Positions 8,880 through 18,425 of a stretch of DNA of 64,000 nt are shown here, in pieces (the first letter of the stretch is position 1; each line of letters begins with the position of its first letter). The notes beneath the pieces were generated by a model. That model did not search any database, had not been told where the DNA came from, and saw nothing but the letters and a program-made list of their open reading frames with translations. The position numbers and the translations under genes are program-made. Source of the stretch: Methylophaga sulfidovorans (GTDB lineage Bacteria > Pseudomonadota > Gammaproteobacteria > Nitrosococcales > Methylophagaceae); the NCBI RefSeq assembly GCF_900114205.1, contig NZ_FOSH01000005.1, forward strand, positions 124,001 through 188,000, written 5' to 3'.

Positions 8880-10015
8880 TATTTTTTCCTTTTCTGTTTT
8901 GCCCGTGAGGTAATCACTGCAGCAGCCTGCCGCGGCATACTATATAAATCTTCGATCGCGGCATAATGAAGAGCTTGCTTCGACCAATACTGTAACTTGT
9001 CTTTATCTAACATTTCCGCCAGATCTAAAGCCGTTTTTTCTGCATTCTCGGCACCCTTAATAACCCGTCCCGCATCTGCCTTAGTCACATGTTTGGTATA
9101 ACCACACACATCAGATACTAAGCTTGGTAATCCTGCCACCATAGCTTCCAGAATCACCGTACCTGTATTTTCTTTTCTTGCTGGATGAATTAACAGATCA
9201 GCCGCCAGCAAAAAACGGGGAATATCAGAACGCCCCCCAAGAAATGTCACTTGCTGGGCAATAGAGGCTTGCTGTGCCTGGCGTTGTAAATAACGATTAT
9301 CACCGTCACCTATGATCATGAGCTTGGTTTTATTCTTGAGCTTATCGGGTAATCTGGCTAATGCAGCAATTGCCCGATCAACGCCTTTAGTTTTGAAGCC
9401 GGTACCCACCATCAATACCAACCATTCATCTTGAGCAATATTAAACTCAGCGCGGACTTGCTGACGAATGTGTTCAGCATTGGCAGGACGTTGTCTATCA
9501 CGATCAATACCTGGCGGTAAGCTGATTAAACGATTTTTAGGCGTCTGATAATGTTGTTCGAACAAGGCCTGTTGCACATCAGAAATCATCATCGACACGG
9601 TATTCGACTGCCTGCCAAAAACGGCTTCTTCACAAGCTTTATAAAATTTTACACGTCCGGAAAACTGTAAAAGCGCATACAGAGGATGTGACTTAATACG
9701 ATCGATATAACAAGGGTCTGCCGCGTAATAAACATCCAGCCCCGGCATTTTATTAAAGCCAATGACCAGGTCGTAATTCTGCTGATGTAATTGTGGCAAA
9801 AGCTGATCAATATAGGATTGTAACTTGGCGTGGTTGCTCCAGCCCTTGGTTTCAATAATGTGCACATTAAACTGCTCCGGCACATCCCCTTGCCATTCCA
9901 TCACATATACGTCGACTGTATCATCCGCTTGCAGGCAGCATTGCATGATATTCATAAAATCACGGGCAAGTCCGCCAAAAGGGAAAAACTTATACAAACA
10001 GACCGCGTATTTCAT
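8879..10015 (-). CDS. waaG: LPS core glucosyltransferase I, WaaG type (GT4)
   Basis: A 378-residue GT4 enzyme expected to add the first hexose (usually glucose) to heptose II at the cytoplasmic membrane face. The N-terminus (YKFFPFGGLARDFMNI) and a DLVIGFNKMPGLDVYYAADPCY segment are characteristic of WaaG. Later come VGTGFKTKGVDRAI, the TFLGGRSDIPRFLLAADL strand and the EX7E motif around EAMVAGLPSLVSDVCGY. Its ATG overlaps the stop of the preceding kinase gene by 4 bases, and galE follows with a 1-base overlap. Gene order waaP-kinase-waaG resembles the Pseudomonas core cluster. Confidence 0.92.
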   Translation of the reverse strand: MKYAVCLYKFFPFGGLARDFMNIMQCCLQADDTVDVYVMEWQGDVPEQFNVHIIETKGWSNHAKLQSYIDQLLPQLHQQNYDLVIGFNKMPGLDVYYAADPCYIDRIKSHPLYALLQFSGRVKFYKACEEAVFGRQSNTVSMMISDVQQALFEQHYQTPKNRLISLPPGIDRDRQRPANAEHIRQQVRAEFNIAQDEWLVLMVGTGFKTKGVDRAIAALARLPDKLKNKTKLMIIGDGDNRYLQRQAQQASIAQQVTFLGGRSDIPRFLLAADLLIHPARKENTGTVILEAMVAGLPSLVSDVCGYTKHVTKADAGRVIKGAENAEKTALDLAEMLDKDKLQYWSKQALHYAAIEDLYSMPRQAAAVITSRAKQKRKK

Positions 10016-11418
10016 AAACGTGTATTTTGTCCCTGCAGCATGACTCTGAAAAAGGCTTCCAATTCAGGATTCTTCCAGTTTTTCAGGAAGCGTTTTTTAT
10101 CTTGCAAGTGTGCCATGATCGCTTGTTTTTTATTGCTATATTCTCGCATAGCATCTAAATCAATAAGCCTGATTTTACCTTGCTTATCTAATAACAAGTT
10201 CTGCGCTTTCATATCACCATGGCCAACTTGCATCGTTTTCAGATCTGAAAAAATAGTTTGAATCTGACTCACTTCTGACTCAGTTGGCATGCGTTGCTGG
10301 TAAACATCTAACAACTCCTCGGCCTCATGGTATTCGCTAATAAAATAAGCTGTTTGCCTCAATGGACCAATGCGTTTTTCAATAAAGGCGAGAGGTTCGG
10401 TTGTCGGGATACCAGAAAAAATCAGTAAATTAGCATTGCACCATGATGCCGCGGCCCGACTTGGTCGCCAGCAGCGACTGAGTGCATGACCCAGATTCTT
10501 AATATTATAACGTTTGATAACGACCTCACGACCTGCCAGCTTTGTACGTACAACTGTCGCCGTATTGCCTGCTTTTAATACCTGAGCACCAGCAAATAAT
10601 GCCTCAATATCACGGACGGACTGAAGTTGACTCTGTTGCCAAAAATCCCGTTTCGCTGCGACCTGCCAATGAATATTCTTTTGATAATACGTCATCGTAC
10701 ATGGACGAAAACATTTCTTAAGAAATTGTGTTTTACGTTGCTGCCATGTTTTTTCTAGCAGCAAAGCAAACTGTTGCTGCTCATCGGCCGAATAATGCCA
10801 ATCACGACCTTCATAATAGGCTTTAAGCAAAGGCATCAAATGACTACGCTGTTGTAATGAAAACTGAGCAAATAGTCTGGCCAAGTTTGTCAGGCTAGTA
10901 TCTTTATCAAGTGCTTTGCCGTCACTTGACTGTTTCACAGAGCCCAGGTCGATAAGCACAATCTCATCACCGCTAAGTAATAAATTATCGAGATGAATAT
11001 CATCCTGATAAATGCCGCTCAGGTGCAGAGTAAGCATTAACTCTGATAGCAATGCCAAACGCTCAGTAACCGCCGAATCAAGGTGAAACGTCTGACTGTT
11101 TTCAATAAAGTCATACACCAGTGCTGAACCATGTGGCTCAGACACCGAGAGCAATAATTTGGGTGTTTTTACTGTCACAGGCTTGACCACATCAATACCT
11201 TGTAACTCTCGCTCAAAGTCTTTTTGGGCTTTTGCCTGATTGGCAAATAATTTAATCACGACATTTTTGCCGAAGCTATCTATGGCTTTCATGACCAAGC
11301 GTCGCTCTGGCAAGTCACGCAGAATTTGCACACACTGATAGCTGTTTTGTTCTAATTGCAGCTCAAACGGTAATTGCGGTCGGCTATCAGTGCTGATAAT
11401 GGCATTAATATCTGACAT
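10012..11418 (-). CDS. Two-domain LPS kinase-like protein (tandem WaaP-type kinase domains)
   Basis: A 468-residue protein with two kinase-like halves. The first has VVIKLF (Lys), LHLSGIYQDDIHLDNLLL as catalytic loop and IVLIDLGSV as the metal-binding segment. The second has VVIKRYN, VGHGDMKAQNLLLD and IRLIDLDAM. Both halves thus retain recognisable Lys and Asp residues. It probably phosphorylates inner-core heptose together with WaaP; the Pseudomonas cluster has a comparable long kinase at this place. I start it at ATG 11418, one base beyond the waaP stop codon; ATG at 11430, overlapping waaP, is also possible. Which half is active cannot be decided by eye. Confidence 0.78.
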   Translation of the reverse strand: MSDINAIISTDSRPQLPFELQLEQNSYQCVQILRDLPERRLVMKAIDSFGKNVVIKLFANQAKAQKDFERELQGIDVVKPVTVKTPKLLLSVSEPHGSALVYDFIENSQTFHLDSAVTERLALLSELMLTLHLSGIYQDDIHLDNLLLSGDEIVLIDLGSVKQSSDGKALDKDTSLTNLARLFAQFSLQQRSHLMPLLKAYYEGRDWHYSADEQQQFALLLEKTWQQRKTQFLKKCFRPCTMTYYQKNIHWQVAAKRDFWQQSQLQSVRDIEALFAGAQVLKAGNTATVVRTKLAGREVVIKRYNIKNLGHALSRCWRPSRAAASWCNANLLIFSGIPTTEPLAFIEKRIGPLRQTAYFISEYHEAEELLDVYQQRMPTESEVSQIQTIFSDLKTMQVGHGDMKAQNLLLDKQGKIRLIDLDAMREYSNKKQAIMAHLQDKKRFLKNWKNPELEAFFRVMLQGQNTRL

Positions 11419-11419
11419 A

Positions 11420-12220
11420 TTATTCAGCATATAATTTATCTGCCCGCAGTTTAACCTGCTGCCATAGGTCAGCATATTGAGACAGTGCCTGGCGCAAAGG
11501 TAGCTGGGTATAGGCCTTGATAAAGCGGAACAAATCTCGCTGGGTCAGCAGCACTTCATAGGCAGAAAAATATAAGCTGCCTAAATCTTTTATTTGCCAG
11601 CGTAATGGCACTTTTTTCCGGACTTGAGCACGGTGAAGATCAATTAAATATATCGGCATTGAGGGCTGATAAACATTGGTCTCAGCAAACGACTTATCCA
11701 GCAAAAAATGACAAAGATAAAAATCCCGATGATTCATACCATTTTTATGCATGGTCCCAGCGATATGGGCTAGTTTCTGGATTAAATCGTATTTGCTTTT
11801 GAATGATGGTGGTGTCTGTCGCCACTGCTGCCCCAAATATTCTAGACTCATGGTATCGGTCAAATCATCAGTAATCACAAAAGAATGACGTTTCGCTGGA
11901 TTCCATCCTTTTTCACCATAGCCGGCTAAGGTCATGGTATCCAGATGGTGAGACTGTAAAAACTGCACCGCCTGCCATTCATTTCGGGCACTGATAATCG
12001 GTAAGCGTAGAGACAACAGGTTTTTGAAAATTTCTTCCCAACCTACACCTTGATGATATTTCAGAAAGTAGCTGTGCTGCTCGACCTCGAAACGTAATGT
12101 TCGCCGCCCTTCTTTGTCACGAAAGATTTCACCTGGCATGGTCTGCAACCAAGGAAAAATAGCTTTATTCCGCCAAGCGAGGGCTAAGTCTTCACGTAAA
12201 TACAGTGTGTGTGTTTTCAT
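11420..12220 (-). CDS. waaP: LPS core heptose(I) kinase
   Basis: A 266-residue cytoplasmic kinase that phosphorylates heptose I of the LPS inner core, a modification needed for outer membrane integrity. Clear WaaP features are LRFEVEQHSYFLKYHQGVGW (ATP site), the EIFKNLLSLRLP stretch, EWQAVQFL, the catalytic NHRDFYLCHFLLD (Asp at about 166) and YLIDLHRAQ (Asp at about 194). Length equals that of E. coli WaaP (265). It is the first gene of a five-gene minus-strand operon ending at yrbL and is divergent from gmhA across 128 bases, where promoters for both must lie. Confidence 0.95.
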   Translation of the reverse strand: MKTHTLYLREDLALAWRNKAIFPWLQTMPGEIFRDKEGRRTLRFEVEQHSYFLKYHQGVGWEEIFKNLLSLRLPIISARNEWQAVQFLQSHHLDTMTLAGYGEKGWNPAKRHSFVITDDLTDTMSLEYLGQQWRQTPPSFKSKYDLIQKLAHIAGTMHKNGMNHRDFYLCHFLLDKSFAETNVYQPSMPIYLIDLHRAQVRKKVPLRWQIKDLGSLYFSAYEVLLTQRDLFRFIKAYTQLPLRQALSQYADLWQQVKLRADKLYAE

Positions 12221-12348
12221 TCAGTTTTATGATGTGATTCAGTCAAACTCAGTCTTGCCTCAAAACCGCCAGTCAGTCTGAATTTTGTTAAACTGTCGAT
12301 GTCGAAAAGTGAGATGTTATCATCACTACACCAGTTTAAGGGGAAGCC

Positions 12349-12903
12349 GTGTCATTTAAAGCCACTATCGTACGTCATCAGGCGATGATCGAAAGTCTGT
12401 TTGCACTTGAACCACAAGTCACAGCACTTGCTGCCCGAATTTCAGATTGTGTAAAACAAGGCAATAAAATTCTATTCTTTGGCAACGGCGGCAGTGCCTC
12501 TGATGCGCAACATCTGGCAGCAGAATTTGTGGTGCGTTATCACAAAGACCGTCGTCCCTATGGTGCCATCGCTTTAACAACAGACACCTCTATTCTGACG
12601 GCTCACAGCAATGATTATCAGTTTGATACTGTCTTTGATCGCCAGATTCTCGCTTTGGGCCGCTCAGGTGATATTGCTATTGGATTATCGACATCCGGTA
12701 ATAGTGGCAACGTTATTAATGGCATCAAGACGGCTAAGGAAATGGGCATCTGGACCTGCGCTTTCACCGGTGAAGGTGGTGGTCAGCTAGCTGAGATTGC
12801 TGATGAGTGTGTGGCCGTTCCTGTCAAAGAAACCGCTCGGGTACAGGAAGGACATATTCTGATTGGTCACTGGTTGTGTGAAACCCTCGACGAGACAGAC
12901 TAA
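12349..12903 (+). CDS. gmhA: Sedoheptulose-7-phosphate isomerase (phosphoheptose isomerase)
   Basis: A 184-residue SIS-domain enzyme that makes D-glycero-D-manno-heptose 7-phosphate, the first committed step to ADP-heptose. Motifs are LFFGNGGSASDAQHLAAEF, GLSTSGNSGNVI and the C-terminal EGHILIGHWLCETL helix. The start is GTG at 12349 with a purine-rich AAGGGGAAG ribosome site just upstream; no ATG is placed better. It is slightly shorter than E. coli GmhA (192). An oxidoreductase gene follows after 8 bases. HldE at 14923-16368 and GmhB at 60509-61051 carry out later steps. Confidence 0.93.
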   Translation: MSFKATIVRHQAMIESLFALEPQVTALAARISDCVKQGNKILFFGNGGSASDAQHLAAEFVVRYHKDRRPYGAIALTTDTSILTAHSNDYQFDTVFDRQILALGRSGDIAIGLSTSGNSGNVINGIKTAKEMGIWTCAFTGEGGGQLAEIADECVAVPVKETARVQEGHILIGHWLCETLDETD

Positions 12904-12911
12904 ATTTATTC

Positions 12912-14102
12912 ATGACTCAAACTACTCTTCACACCGATATCGTCATTATCGGCGCAGGCATTGCTGGCTTATGGCTACATCATCGTCTCAATGATATGGG
13001 TATTCATGCATTACTCATAGAAAATGGACAAATTGGCCAGGGACAAACGCTTAGCTCTCAAGGCATTATCCATGGCGGCAGTAAATATGCGCTGAATGGT
13101 GTGTTATCCAAAGCCGCACAAGTGATTAGCACCATGCCTGCCCGCTGGAAAAACGCCTTAAATGGTGAAGGTGATATTGATCTTCGCAACGTCAAAAAGC
13201 TGGCTGACCACCAATTACTTTGGTCTAAAGACAAACTGTCATCAAAAATGGTGTCATTTTTTGCCAGCAAAGCCTTAAGCAGCCGCATGCAGCGTGTAGA
13301 TAAACAAGAGGCACCAGCATTATTTCAGGATGCAGGCTTTAAAGGCACGCTGTATCAGCTTGATGAGCCTGTATTAGATATTCCAAGTCTGCTGACAAAA
13401 ATCACTGAAAAATGGCATTCGCGTATGTTGTCTGTACCTAACAATAGCCAATACCATTGGCAACGTTCAGGACAACAGCTGGAGTCGGTTCAGATTGGCG
13501 ATATCACTATCCATGCCCAACAATTTGTGCTGACAGCAGGAGAAGGTAATGAAGCCTTACTGCAATCACTGTCGATTAAACAGCCCAGCATGCAGCGTAG
13601 ACCGCTACAAATGGTTTTATGCAAGAGCCAAAACCCCAATCAACCTCTGCCGACCATCTATGCCCATAGCCTGGGTAGTGGTTCCAAACCTATTGCGACA
13701 ATTTCCAGCCATAAAACACAGCAAGGCGATACTGTCTGGTATATCGGCGGCAATATCGCTGAAGAAGGCGTTGCTAAGTCGCAAGACAACTTGATCACTG
13801 AAGCCAAGCAACTGCTTAAAAATATTTTGCCATGGTTTGAATTGCCAGCTCTGGATTGGGCGACACATGCGGTGAACCGAGCGGAACCCAAGCAATCCAG
13901 TCTGACCCGACCGGATAATGCTTTTATTGATTCACAACAGAATCTTCATATTTGCTGGCCCACCAAATTAGCTCTGGCACCGGATTTAGCCGATCAGGTA
14001 CTTAGAGCAATTAATGTCGGCTTCATAGAAAAACAGACTTACGATAATCCTGAATTTCCTCATCCTGAGCTCGCTAAACCGTTATGGGACAGAGTTTTCT
14101 GA
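12912..14102 (+). CDS. FAD-dependent oxidoreductase of the DAO family, substrate unknown
   Basis: A 396-residue flavoprotein. The N-terminal Rossmann motif IVIIGAGIAGLWLHHRL and a SSQGIIHGG segment near residue 50 are those of the D-amino-acid-oxidase/glycine-oxidase superfamily. FVLTAGEGNEALL at about 200 is the second dinucleotide-fold signature. There is no signal peptide or membrane segment. It is 8 bases after gmhA and overlaps the following aldo/keto reductase by one base, so the three form one transcription unit. Nothing in the sequence names the substrate; placement among heptose genes may be incidental. Confidence 0.75.
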   Translation: MTQTTLHTDIVIIGAGIAGLWLHHRLNDMGIHALLIENGQIGQGQTLSSQGIIHGGSKYALNGVLSKAAQVISTMPARWKNALNGEGDIDLRNVKKLADHQLLWSKDKLSSKMVSFFASKALSSRMQRVDKQEAPALFQDAGFKGTLYQLDEPVLDIPSLLTKITEKWHSRMLSVPNNSQYHWQRSGQQLESVQIGDITIHAQQFVLTAGEGNEALLQSLSIKQPSMQRRPLQMVLCKSQNPNQPLPTIYAHSLGSGSKPIATISSHKTQQGDTVWYIGGNIAEEGVAKSQDNLITEAKQLLKNILPWFELPALDWATHAVNRAEPKQSSLTRPDNAFIDSQQNLHICWPTKLALAPDLADQVLRAINVGFIEKQTYDNPEFPHPELAKPLWDRVF

Positions 14103-14908
14103 TGGCCTATTTAGAACAAAAAAATCCAATTGCGGAGACGGGTATACAGGTTTCACCACTTGGTCTTGGTACCGTTAAAATCGGTCGCGATAAAGCGGTG
14201 AAATACCCTGATGGCTTTCAAATTCCTGAAGATGATCAAGTGATTACATTGCTTGAGCAAGCCTGGGAATCTGGTATTAATCTGATTGATACCGCACCAG
14301 CTTATGGTCGCAGTGAGCAACGTCTTGGACAATTATTAAAAAAAGTCCGGCGCGAATGGATTATTGCCACAAAAGCAGGCGAGTATTTTGATGCCGTAAG
14401 CGGTGAATCCCATTATGACTTTACGCCAGAATCACTGATTAAAAGCATCGAACACAGCTTAAAAACCCTGCAACGAGATGAACTAGATATTGTGTTGATT
14501 CACTCTGATGGCAATGATGAACATATCATTCGTCATCTTGGTGCATTGGAAGTCTTAGCAGACTTAAAACAACGTGGTTGGATTCGTGCCAGTGGTATGT
14601 CCACCAAAACCGTGACAGGTGGCATGTTGGCGTTGGAACAGTCTGATATCGCCATGGTGATGCATAATCTGCAATATCAGGAAGAACAAGCCGTGATTGA
14701 ACAGGCGGCCAAACTTAATAAAGGCATTTTCATAAAAAAAGCACTGGGTAGCGGCCATCTGGCAAAACAAGCTGGTACTGACACGGTTCAGGACAATTTC
14801 GACTTTATCTTTAATGAGCCTGCAGTGAGTAGTGTCATTATCGGCACAATTAACCCAACTCATCTACATGACAATATCAATAAAGCGGTTAAAGCTTTAG
14901 CTCAATAA
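14102..14908 (+). CDS. Aldo/keto reductase family protein
   Basis: A 268-residue (beta/alpha)8-barrel oxidoreductase. VSPLGLGTVKIG is near the start, LIDTAPAYGRSEQRLGQLL contains the catalytic Asp and Tyr, and ATKAGEYF carries the active-site Lys. The last part, SSVIIGTINPTHL, is the NADP-binding end of the barrel. I chose ATG at 14102, which overlaps the TGA of the flavoprotein gene (CTGATGG); an in-frame ATG at 14084 lies inside that gene. Substrate is unknown. It converges on hldE with only 14 bases between stops and no obvious hairpin. Confidence 0.85.
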   Translation: MAYLEQKNPIAETGIQVSPLGLGTVKIGRDKAVKYPDGFQIPEDDQVITLLEQAWESGINLIDTAPAYGRSEQRLGQLLKKVRREWIIATKAGEYFDAVSGESHYDFTPESLIKSIEHSLKTLQRDELDIVLIHSDGNDEHIIRHLGALEVLADLKQRGWIRASGMSTKTVTGGMLALEQSDIAMVMHNLQYQEEQAVIEQAAKLNKGIFIKKALGSGHLAKQAGTDTVQDNFDFIFNEPAVSSVIIGTINPTHLHDNINKAVKALAQ

Positions 14909-14922
14909 ATTCGTGTTAAAAG

Positions 14923-16368
14923 TTAGTTTCGCTGATTAATTTTATTCACAATCGCCGTCGTTGAGCAGTTTTCCACCAGTCCCATAACCTTCACTTCACC
15001 GCCATAAGCTTCAACGATTTCCCAGCCGACCACGCCTTTTTTATCATAATCACCACCTTTCACAAGGATATCAGGCTGGATCAGTCGTAATAACTCCTCT
15101 GGCGTGTCACCTGGAAAACAGGTCACCCAGTCCACATCAGCCAATCCAGCCAAAACAGTTAAGCGTCTGTCTGCGGTATTAATTGGACGACCTTCACCTT
15201 TTAATTTTGTAACCGACTCATCGGTATTAATGGCAACAATCAGACGATCACCCAGAGCTCTGGCTTGTTGCAGATAAGTCACATGTCCAGCATGCAAAAT
15301 ATCAAAACAGCCGTTGGTAAACACCACTTTCTCACCACGTTTTTTAGCTTGTTCTACTGCCATTTTTAACTGCTCAACAGTGACCGCACCACCAATACAG
15401 TGATCGGTGTTGTTGATACCCTGATGACGTTCATATTCCTGACGCAGTTCAGGCTCACTGACTGTAGAGGTGCCTAATTTAGTCACCACAATACTGGCAG
15501 CCACATTGGCTAAAGTGACTGCTTGTTCCAGGCTGACACCAGCTGCTAATGCCGTCGCTAATGTTGAAATAACGGTATCACCAGCGCCTGTCACATCAGC
15601 TACTTCTTTGGCGATAGCAGGTAAGTGAAATTCAGGCTTATCCGCTTGCACTAGCGTCATCCCATGTTCACTACGAGTAATAAGAATCGCTTTAATATTC
15701 AGCGATTTAATCAGTGTTTGAGCTTTACTGATAAGATCTTGTTCTGATTCCACGGCGCCAACAACCGCTTCGAATTCACTCATATTCGGGGTAATCAAAT
15801 CAGCGCCACGATATTTAGTGAAATCTTCACCTTTCGGGTCGACTAAAATCAGGCTTTGTTTATCCCTGGCTTTTTCAATCCAGTATTGTGGGTGAGCTAA
15901 GGTGCCTTTGTTATAGTCTGACAGGACAATCACTTTCGCGTTGTCTGTGACGTGCTCAGCTAAGTGCTCCATATCCTGGGCGACTTGCTCTGTGAAGCGC
16001 TTTTCAAAGTCGAGACGAATAAGTTGTTGATGACTGCTGATGACTCGTGATTTGATAATTGTGCAGGTATTGGCGGCTTGGTGAAACAGACAATTCACAC
16101 CCACAGCATGAAGCTTTTGTTTGAGGACATTGGCAGCTCCATCAGCACCGGTGATGCCGGTAATATTGCATTGTGCGCCCAGTGAAGCAATATTCATCGC
16201 AACGTTGGCTGCACCACCTGGTACATCTTCCAAGCGATCCACATTCACTACTGGCACGGGTGCTTCAGGTGAAATTCGGCTTGCTTTGCCATAGTAAAAA
16301 CGATCAAGCATCAAGTCACCAATAACAGCAATGCGGGCTTGATGGAATTCAGGAAAATCAAATTTCAT
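14923..16368 (-). CDS. hldE: Bifunctional heptose 7-phosphate kinase / heptose 1-phosphate adenylyltransferase
   Basis: A 481-residue cytoplasmic fusion enzyme of ADP-heptose synthesis. The N-terminal ribokinase-like domain (about 1-320) has DLMLDRFYYG, SRISPEAPVPVV, GGAANVAMN and the catalytic VTGAGDTVISTLA. The C-terminal nucleotidyltransferase domain (about 345-481) has FTNGCFDILHAGHVTYLQQA with the HxGH site. Length matches E. coli HldE (477). It follows waaC on the same strand after a 38-base gap. GmhB, which acts between the two HldE activities, is encoded at 60509-61051. Confidence 0.96.
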   Translation of the reverse strand: MKFDFPEFHQARIAVIGDLMLDRFYYGKASRISPEAPVPVVNVDRLEDVPGGAANVAMNIASLGAQCNITGITGADGAANVLKQKLHAVGVNCLFHQAANTCTIIKSRVISSHQQLIRLDFEKRFTEQVAQDMEHLAEHVTDNAKVIVLSDYNKGTLAHPQYWIEKARDKQSLILVDPKGEDFTKYRGADLITPNMSEFEAVVGAVESEQDLISKAQTLIKSLNIKAILITRSEHGMTLVQADKPEFHLPAIAKEVADVTGAGDTVISTLATALAAGVSLEQAVTLANVAASIVVTKLGTSTVSEPELRQEYERHQGINNTDHCIGGAVTVEQLKMAVEQAKKRGEKVVFTNGCFDILHAGHVTYLQQARALGDRLIVAINTDESVTKLKGEGRPINTADRRLTVLAGLADVDWVTCFPGDTPEELLRLIQPDILVKGGDYDKKGVVGWEIVEAYGGEVKVMGLVENCSTTAIVNKINQRN

Positions 16369-16406
16369 AATGCGGTTTTATCACGCCAGAAAAGAAGTCA
16401 GAGGCG

Positions 16407-17444
16407 TTATTGTGCTTGTAAAACGGCAGCGAGTCTATTCCAGACTTGGTCTGGTTGCATCTCTGCCATACACACTGGCATGCCTGATTTTGCTTCAGGC
16501 AAAGGACAACGTCGTTTATAACAAGGTGAACACGACATTCCCGTGATCAAATGCTGTTGATTCTGACCCGCCGTACCAATCAGATGAGTATCTGTTGAAC
16601 CATATAAGGTAATGGCGGGTTTATCCATCATCGCGGCCATATGCGCAAGCCCTGTATCACTGCACAGAGCAGCTTTGGCACCTTGCATAATAGCCACAAT
16701 ATTATCCAGCGGTAACCTAGGTAAGGTATAGGCATGGTCACTCACAGCTGCAATCTGCAAGGCACGTTGATACTCCTCATCATTGCCGGAGGGAATCACC
16801 ACAGAATATCCAGCCTCGACCGCTTTTAAGGTGAGCGCCTGCCAATGCTGAATTGGCCATAACTTGGTTAACCAACTCGCGTTATGAACCAGCATCACAT
16901 AATTTTTTGGTAACTCAAAAGCCAATTGCGGCAGCTGACAATGTGCTAAATCCACACCATATTCTGCTTCAGAGTCAGGCAATGGGTAATCAAGCGCTTT
17001 TGCCATAATCTGGCGCATACGCTCAACCGCATGTTGGTTTGGATTCACATTGATTTTATGACGATAGGCCAGATAAGCCGGTTTTTCGCGACAACTGTAT
17101 TTATCCAGGCCAGACACTGGCCCTTTTCTTAGCAGGCTGACCAAAGCACTTTTCAGGTTATTTTGCATATCAATGACAACGTCATAGTCATCAAGATTTA
17201 ATGCTTTATAAAAGTGACCGATCTCACCATTGAAAAAATGACCAAACCAGTTTTGCCGCCAGCGTCGATGTGAGGTCGTAATCACACGTTTCACACGTGG
17301 ATGCCATTGAGGCACAGCCGCAAAAGCACTATCCACTACCCAGTCAAATTCAATATCAGGAAAGATCTTAGCGGCATCAGTGAGCGCCGGCAGAGCATGC
17401 ATCAGGTCGCCCATTGAAGTCAGTTTAATTATCAGAACTCGCAT
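16407..17444 (-). CDS. waaC: Lipopolysaccharide heptosyltransferase I (GT9)
   Basis: A 345-residue GT9 enzyme adding the first heptose to Kdo2-lipid A. The N-terminus LIIKLTSMGDLMHALPALTDA is the WaaC acceptor-side signature; AALCSDTGLAHMAAMMDKPAITLYG is the donor-side glycine-rich segment. A Cys-rich tail (MSCSPCYKRRCPL) resembles that of WaaF in this window. It lies 7 bases downstream of the homoserine kinase gene and upstream of hldE, forming a minus-strand group DUF2782-thrB-waaC-hldE. Heptosyltransferase I rather than II is inferred from the N-terminal motif. Confidence 0.93.
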   Translation of the reverse strand: MRVLIIKLTSMGDLMHALPALTDAAKIFPDIEFDWVVDSAFAAVPQWHPRVKRVITTSHRRWRQNWFGHFFNGEIGHFYKALNLDDYDVVIDMQNNLKSALVSLLRKGPVSGLDKYSCREKPAYLAYRHKINVNPNQHAVERMRQIMAKALDYPLPDSEAEYGVDLAHCQLPQLAFELPKNYVMLVHNASWLTKLWPIQHWQALTLKAVEAGYSVVIPSGNDEEYQRALQIAAVSDHAYTLPRLPLDNIVAIMQGAKAALCSDTGLAHMAAMMDKPAITLYGSTDTHLIGTAGQNQQHLITGMSCSPCYKRRCPLPEAKSGMPVCMAEMQPDQVWNRLAAVLQAQ

Positions 17445-17451
17445 CAGCTGT

Positions 17452-18399
17452 TTAATTAAAATCCAGCATTAAGGGATGCTCACGGTGATACTTGAGAATA
17501 GTTAAAAATGCATCCGGGTTTTTAATTTGGGTCAGCTCACCTTCACGTGGAAAGAGTTGATCCTGTAATCGGGATAGCCAGAAACGCAGTGCCGCTGCAC
17601 GACAAACCATATTCCAGTTCGCTTGCTCAGATTCTGTTAAAGCACGCTTTTTGAGGTAGTGGGTCATAAGAGACTGATAACGGTCCATTTCAGGTAAACC
17701 ATCTTCACCAACACACCAGTCATTGACGACAACAGCCAGGTCATAAAGTAAATATTCATCACTGGCAAAGTAAAAGTCGATAATACCGCTGAGTTTGTTA
17801 CCTTCAAATAACGCATTATCACGGAACAAGTCTGAATGCGTCACACCTTCAGGTAGTCCTAACGTCGCATAACCTTGCTGATATGCGAGTTCATTTTTCA
17901 ATATGCTCGCTCTTTCATCATCCAACTGAGGTAATAGCTGCTGCGCTATTTGTTGACGCCAGTCAGGACCGCGCTCAGAAGGCCGTCTTGATTGAAACGA
18001 CTGCCCAACTATATGCATATCAGCCAGCACAGCTCCGATTTGCGCACATTGTTCTGTGGTAGCGGTGGTGTTAACCCCTTTGCCAGGTAATCGTACGACC
18101 AAGGCCGCTGGCTTGCCACATAGCTTCTTTAGGTACTGGCCTTGGCTATCTGCTTCAGGATGCGCAGAAGGGATGTCATTCATGTAGAAAAACGTCATCA
18201 CATCAAGAAAATAAGCTAACTCGCCAAAAGTGTGATGCTCAAATAAAGTGAGCACGTACTCACCTTTACTTGTGCTGACAAAATAATTGGTATTTTCGAT
18301 GCCATCACTAATGCCCTGATAGGACACCAATTCTCCGACCGAATAATCACTTAGAAACGCGACTAAATCGTCGCGCTCGACTTCAGTATAAACTGACAT
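17452..18399 (-). CDS. thrB: Homoserine kinase, ThrB type II (APH fold)
   Basis: A 315-residue kinase of the aminoglycoside phosphotransferase/choline kinase fold that phosphorylates homoserine in threonine synthesis. It has YQGISDGIENTNYFV near the start, the catalytic loop VTHSDLFRDNALFEG with Asp, and GIIDFYFASDEYLLYDLA with the metal-binding Asp. This is the form found in Pseudomonas, not the GHMP-type ThrB of E. coli. The pairing with a DUF2782 gene and polA is also seen in Pseudomonas. It lies 26 bases after the DUF2782 gene. Confidence 0.93.
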   Translation of the reverse strand: MSVYTEVERDDLVAFLSDYSVGELVSYQGISDGIENTNYFVSTSKGEYVLTLFEHHTFGELAYFLDVMTFFYMNDIPSAHPEADSQGQYLKKLCGKPAALVVRLPGKGVNTTATTEQCAQIGAVLADMHIVGQSFQSRRPSERGPDWRQQIAQQLLPQLDDERASILKNELAYQQGYATLGLPEGVTHSDLFRDNALFEGNKLSGIIDFYFASDEYLLYDLAVVVNDWCVGEDGLPEMDRYQSLMTHYLKKRALTESEQANWNMVCRAAALRFWLSRLQDQLFPREGELTQIKNPDAFLTILKYHREHPLMLDFN

Positions 18400-18425
18400 T
18401 AAAAGAACTCAGATAAATAAACGAC

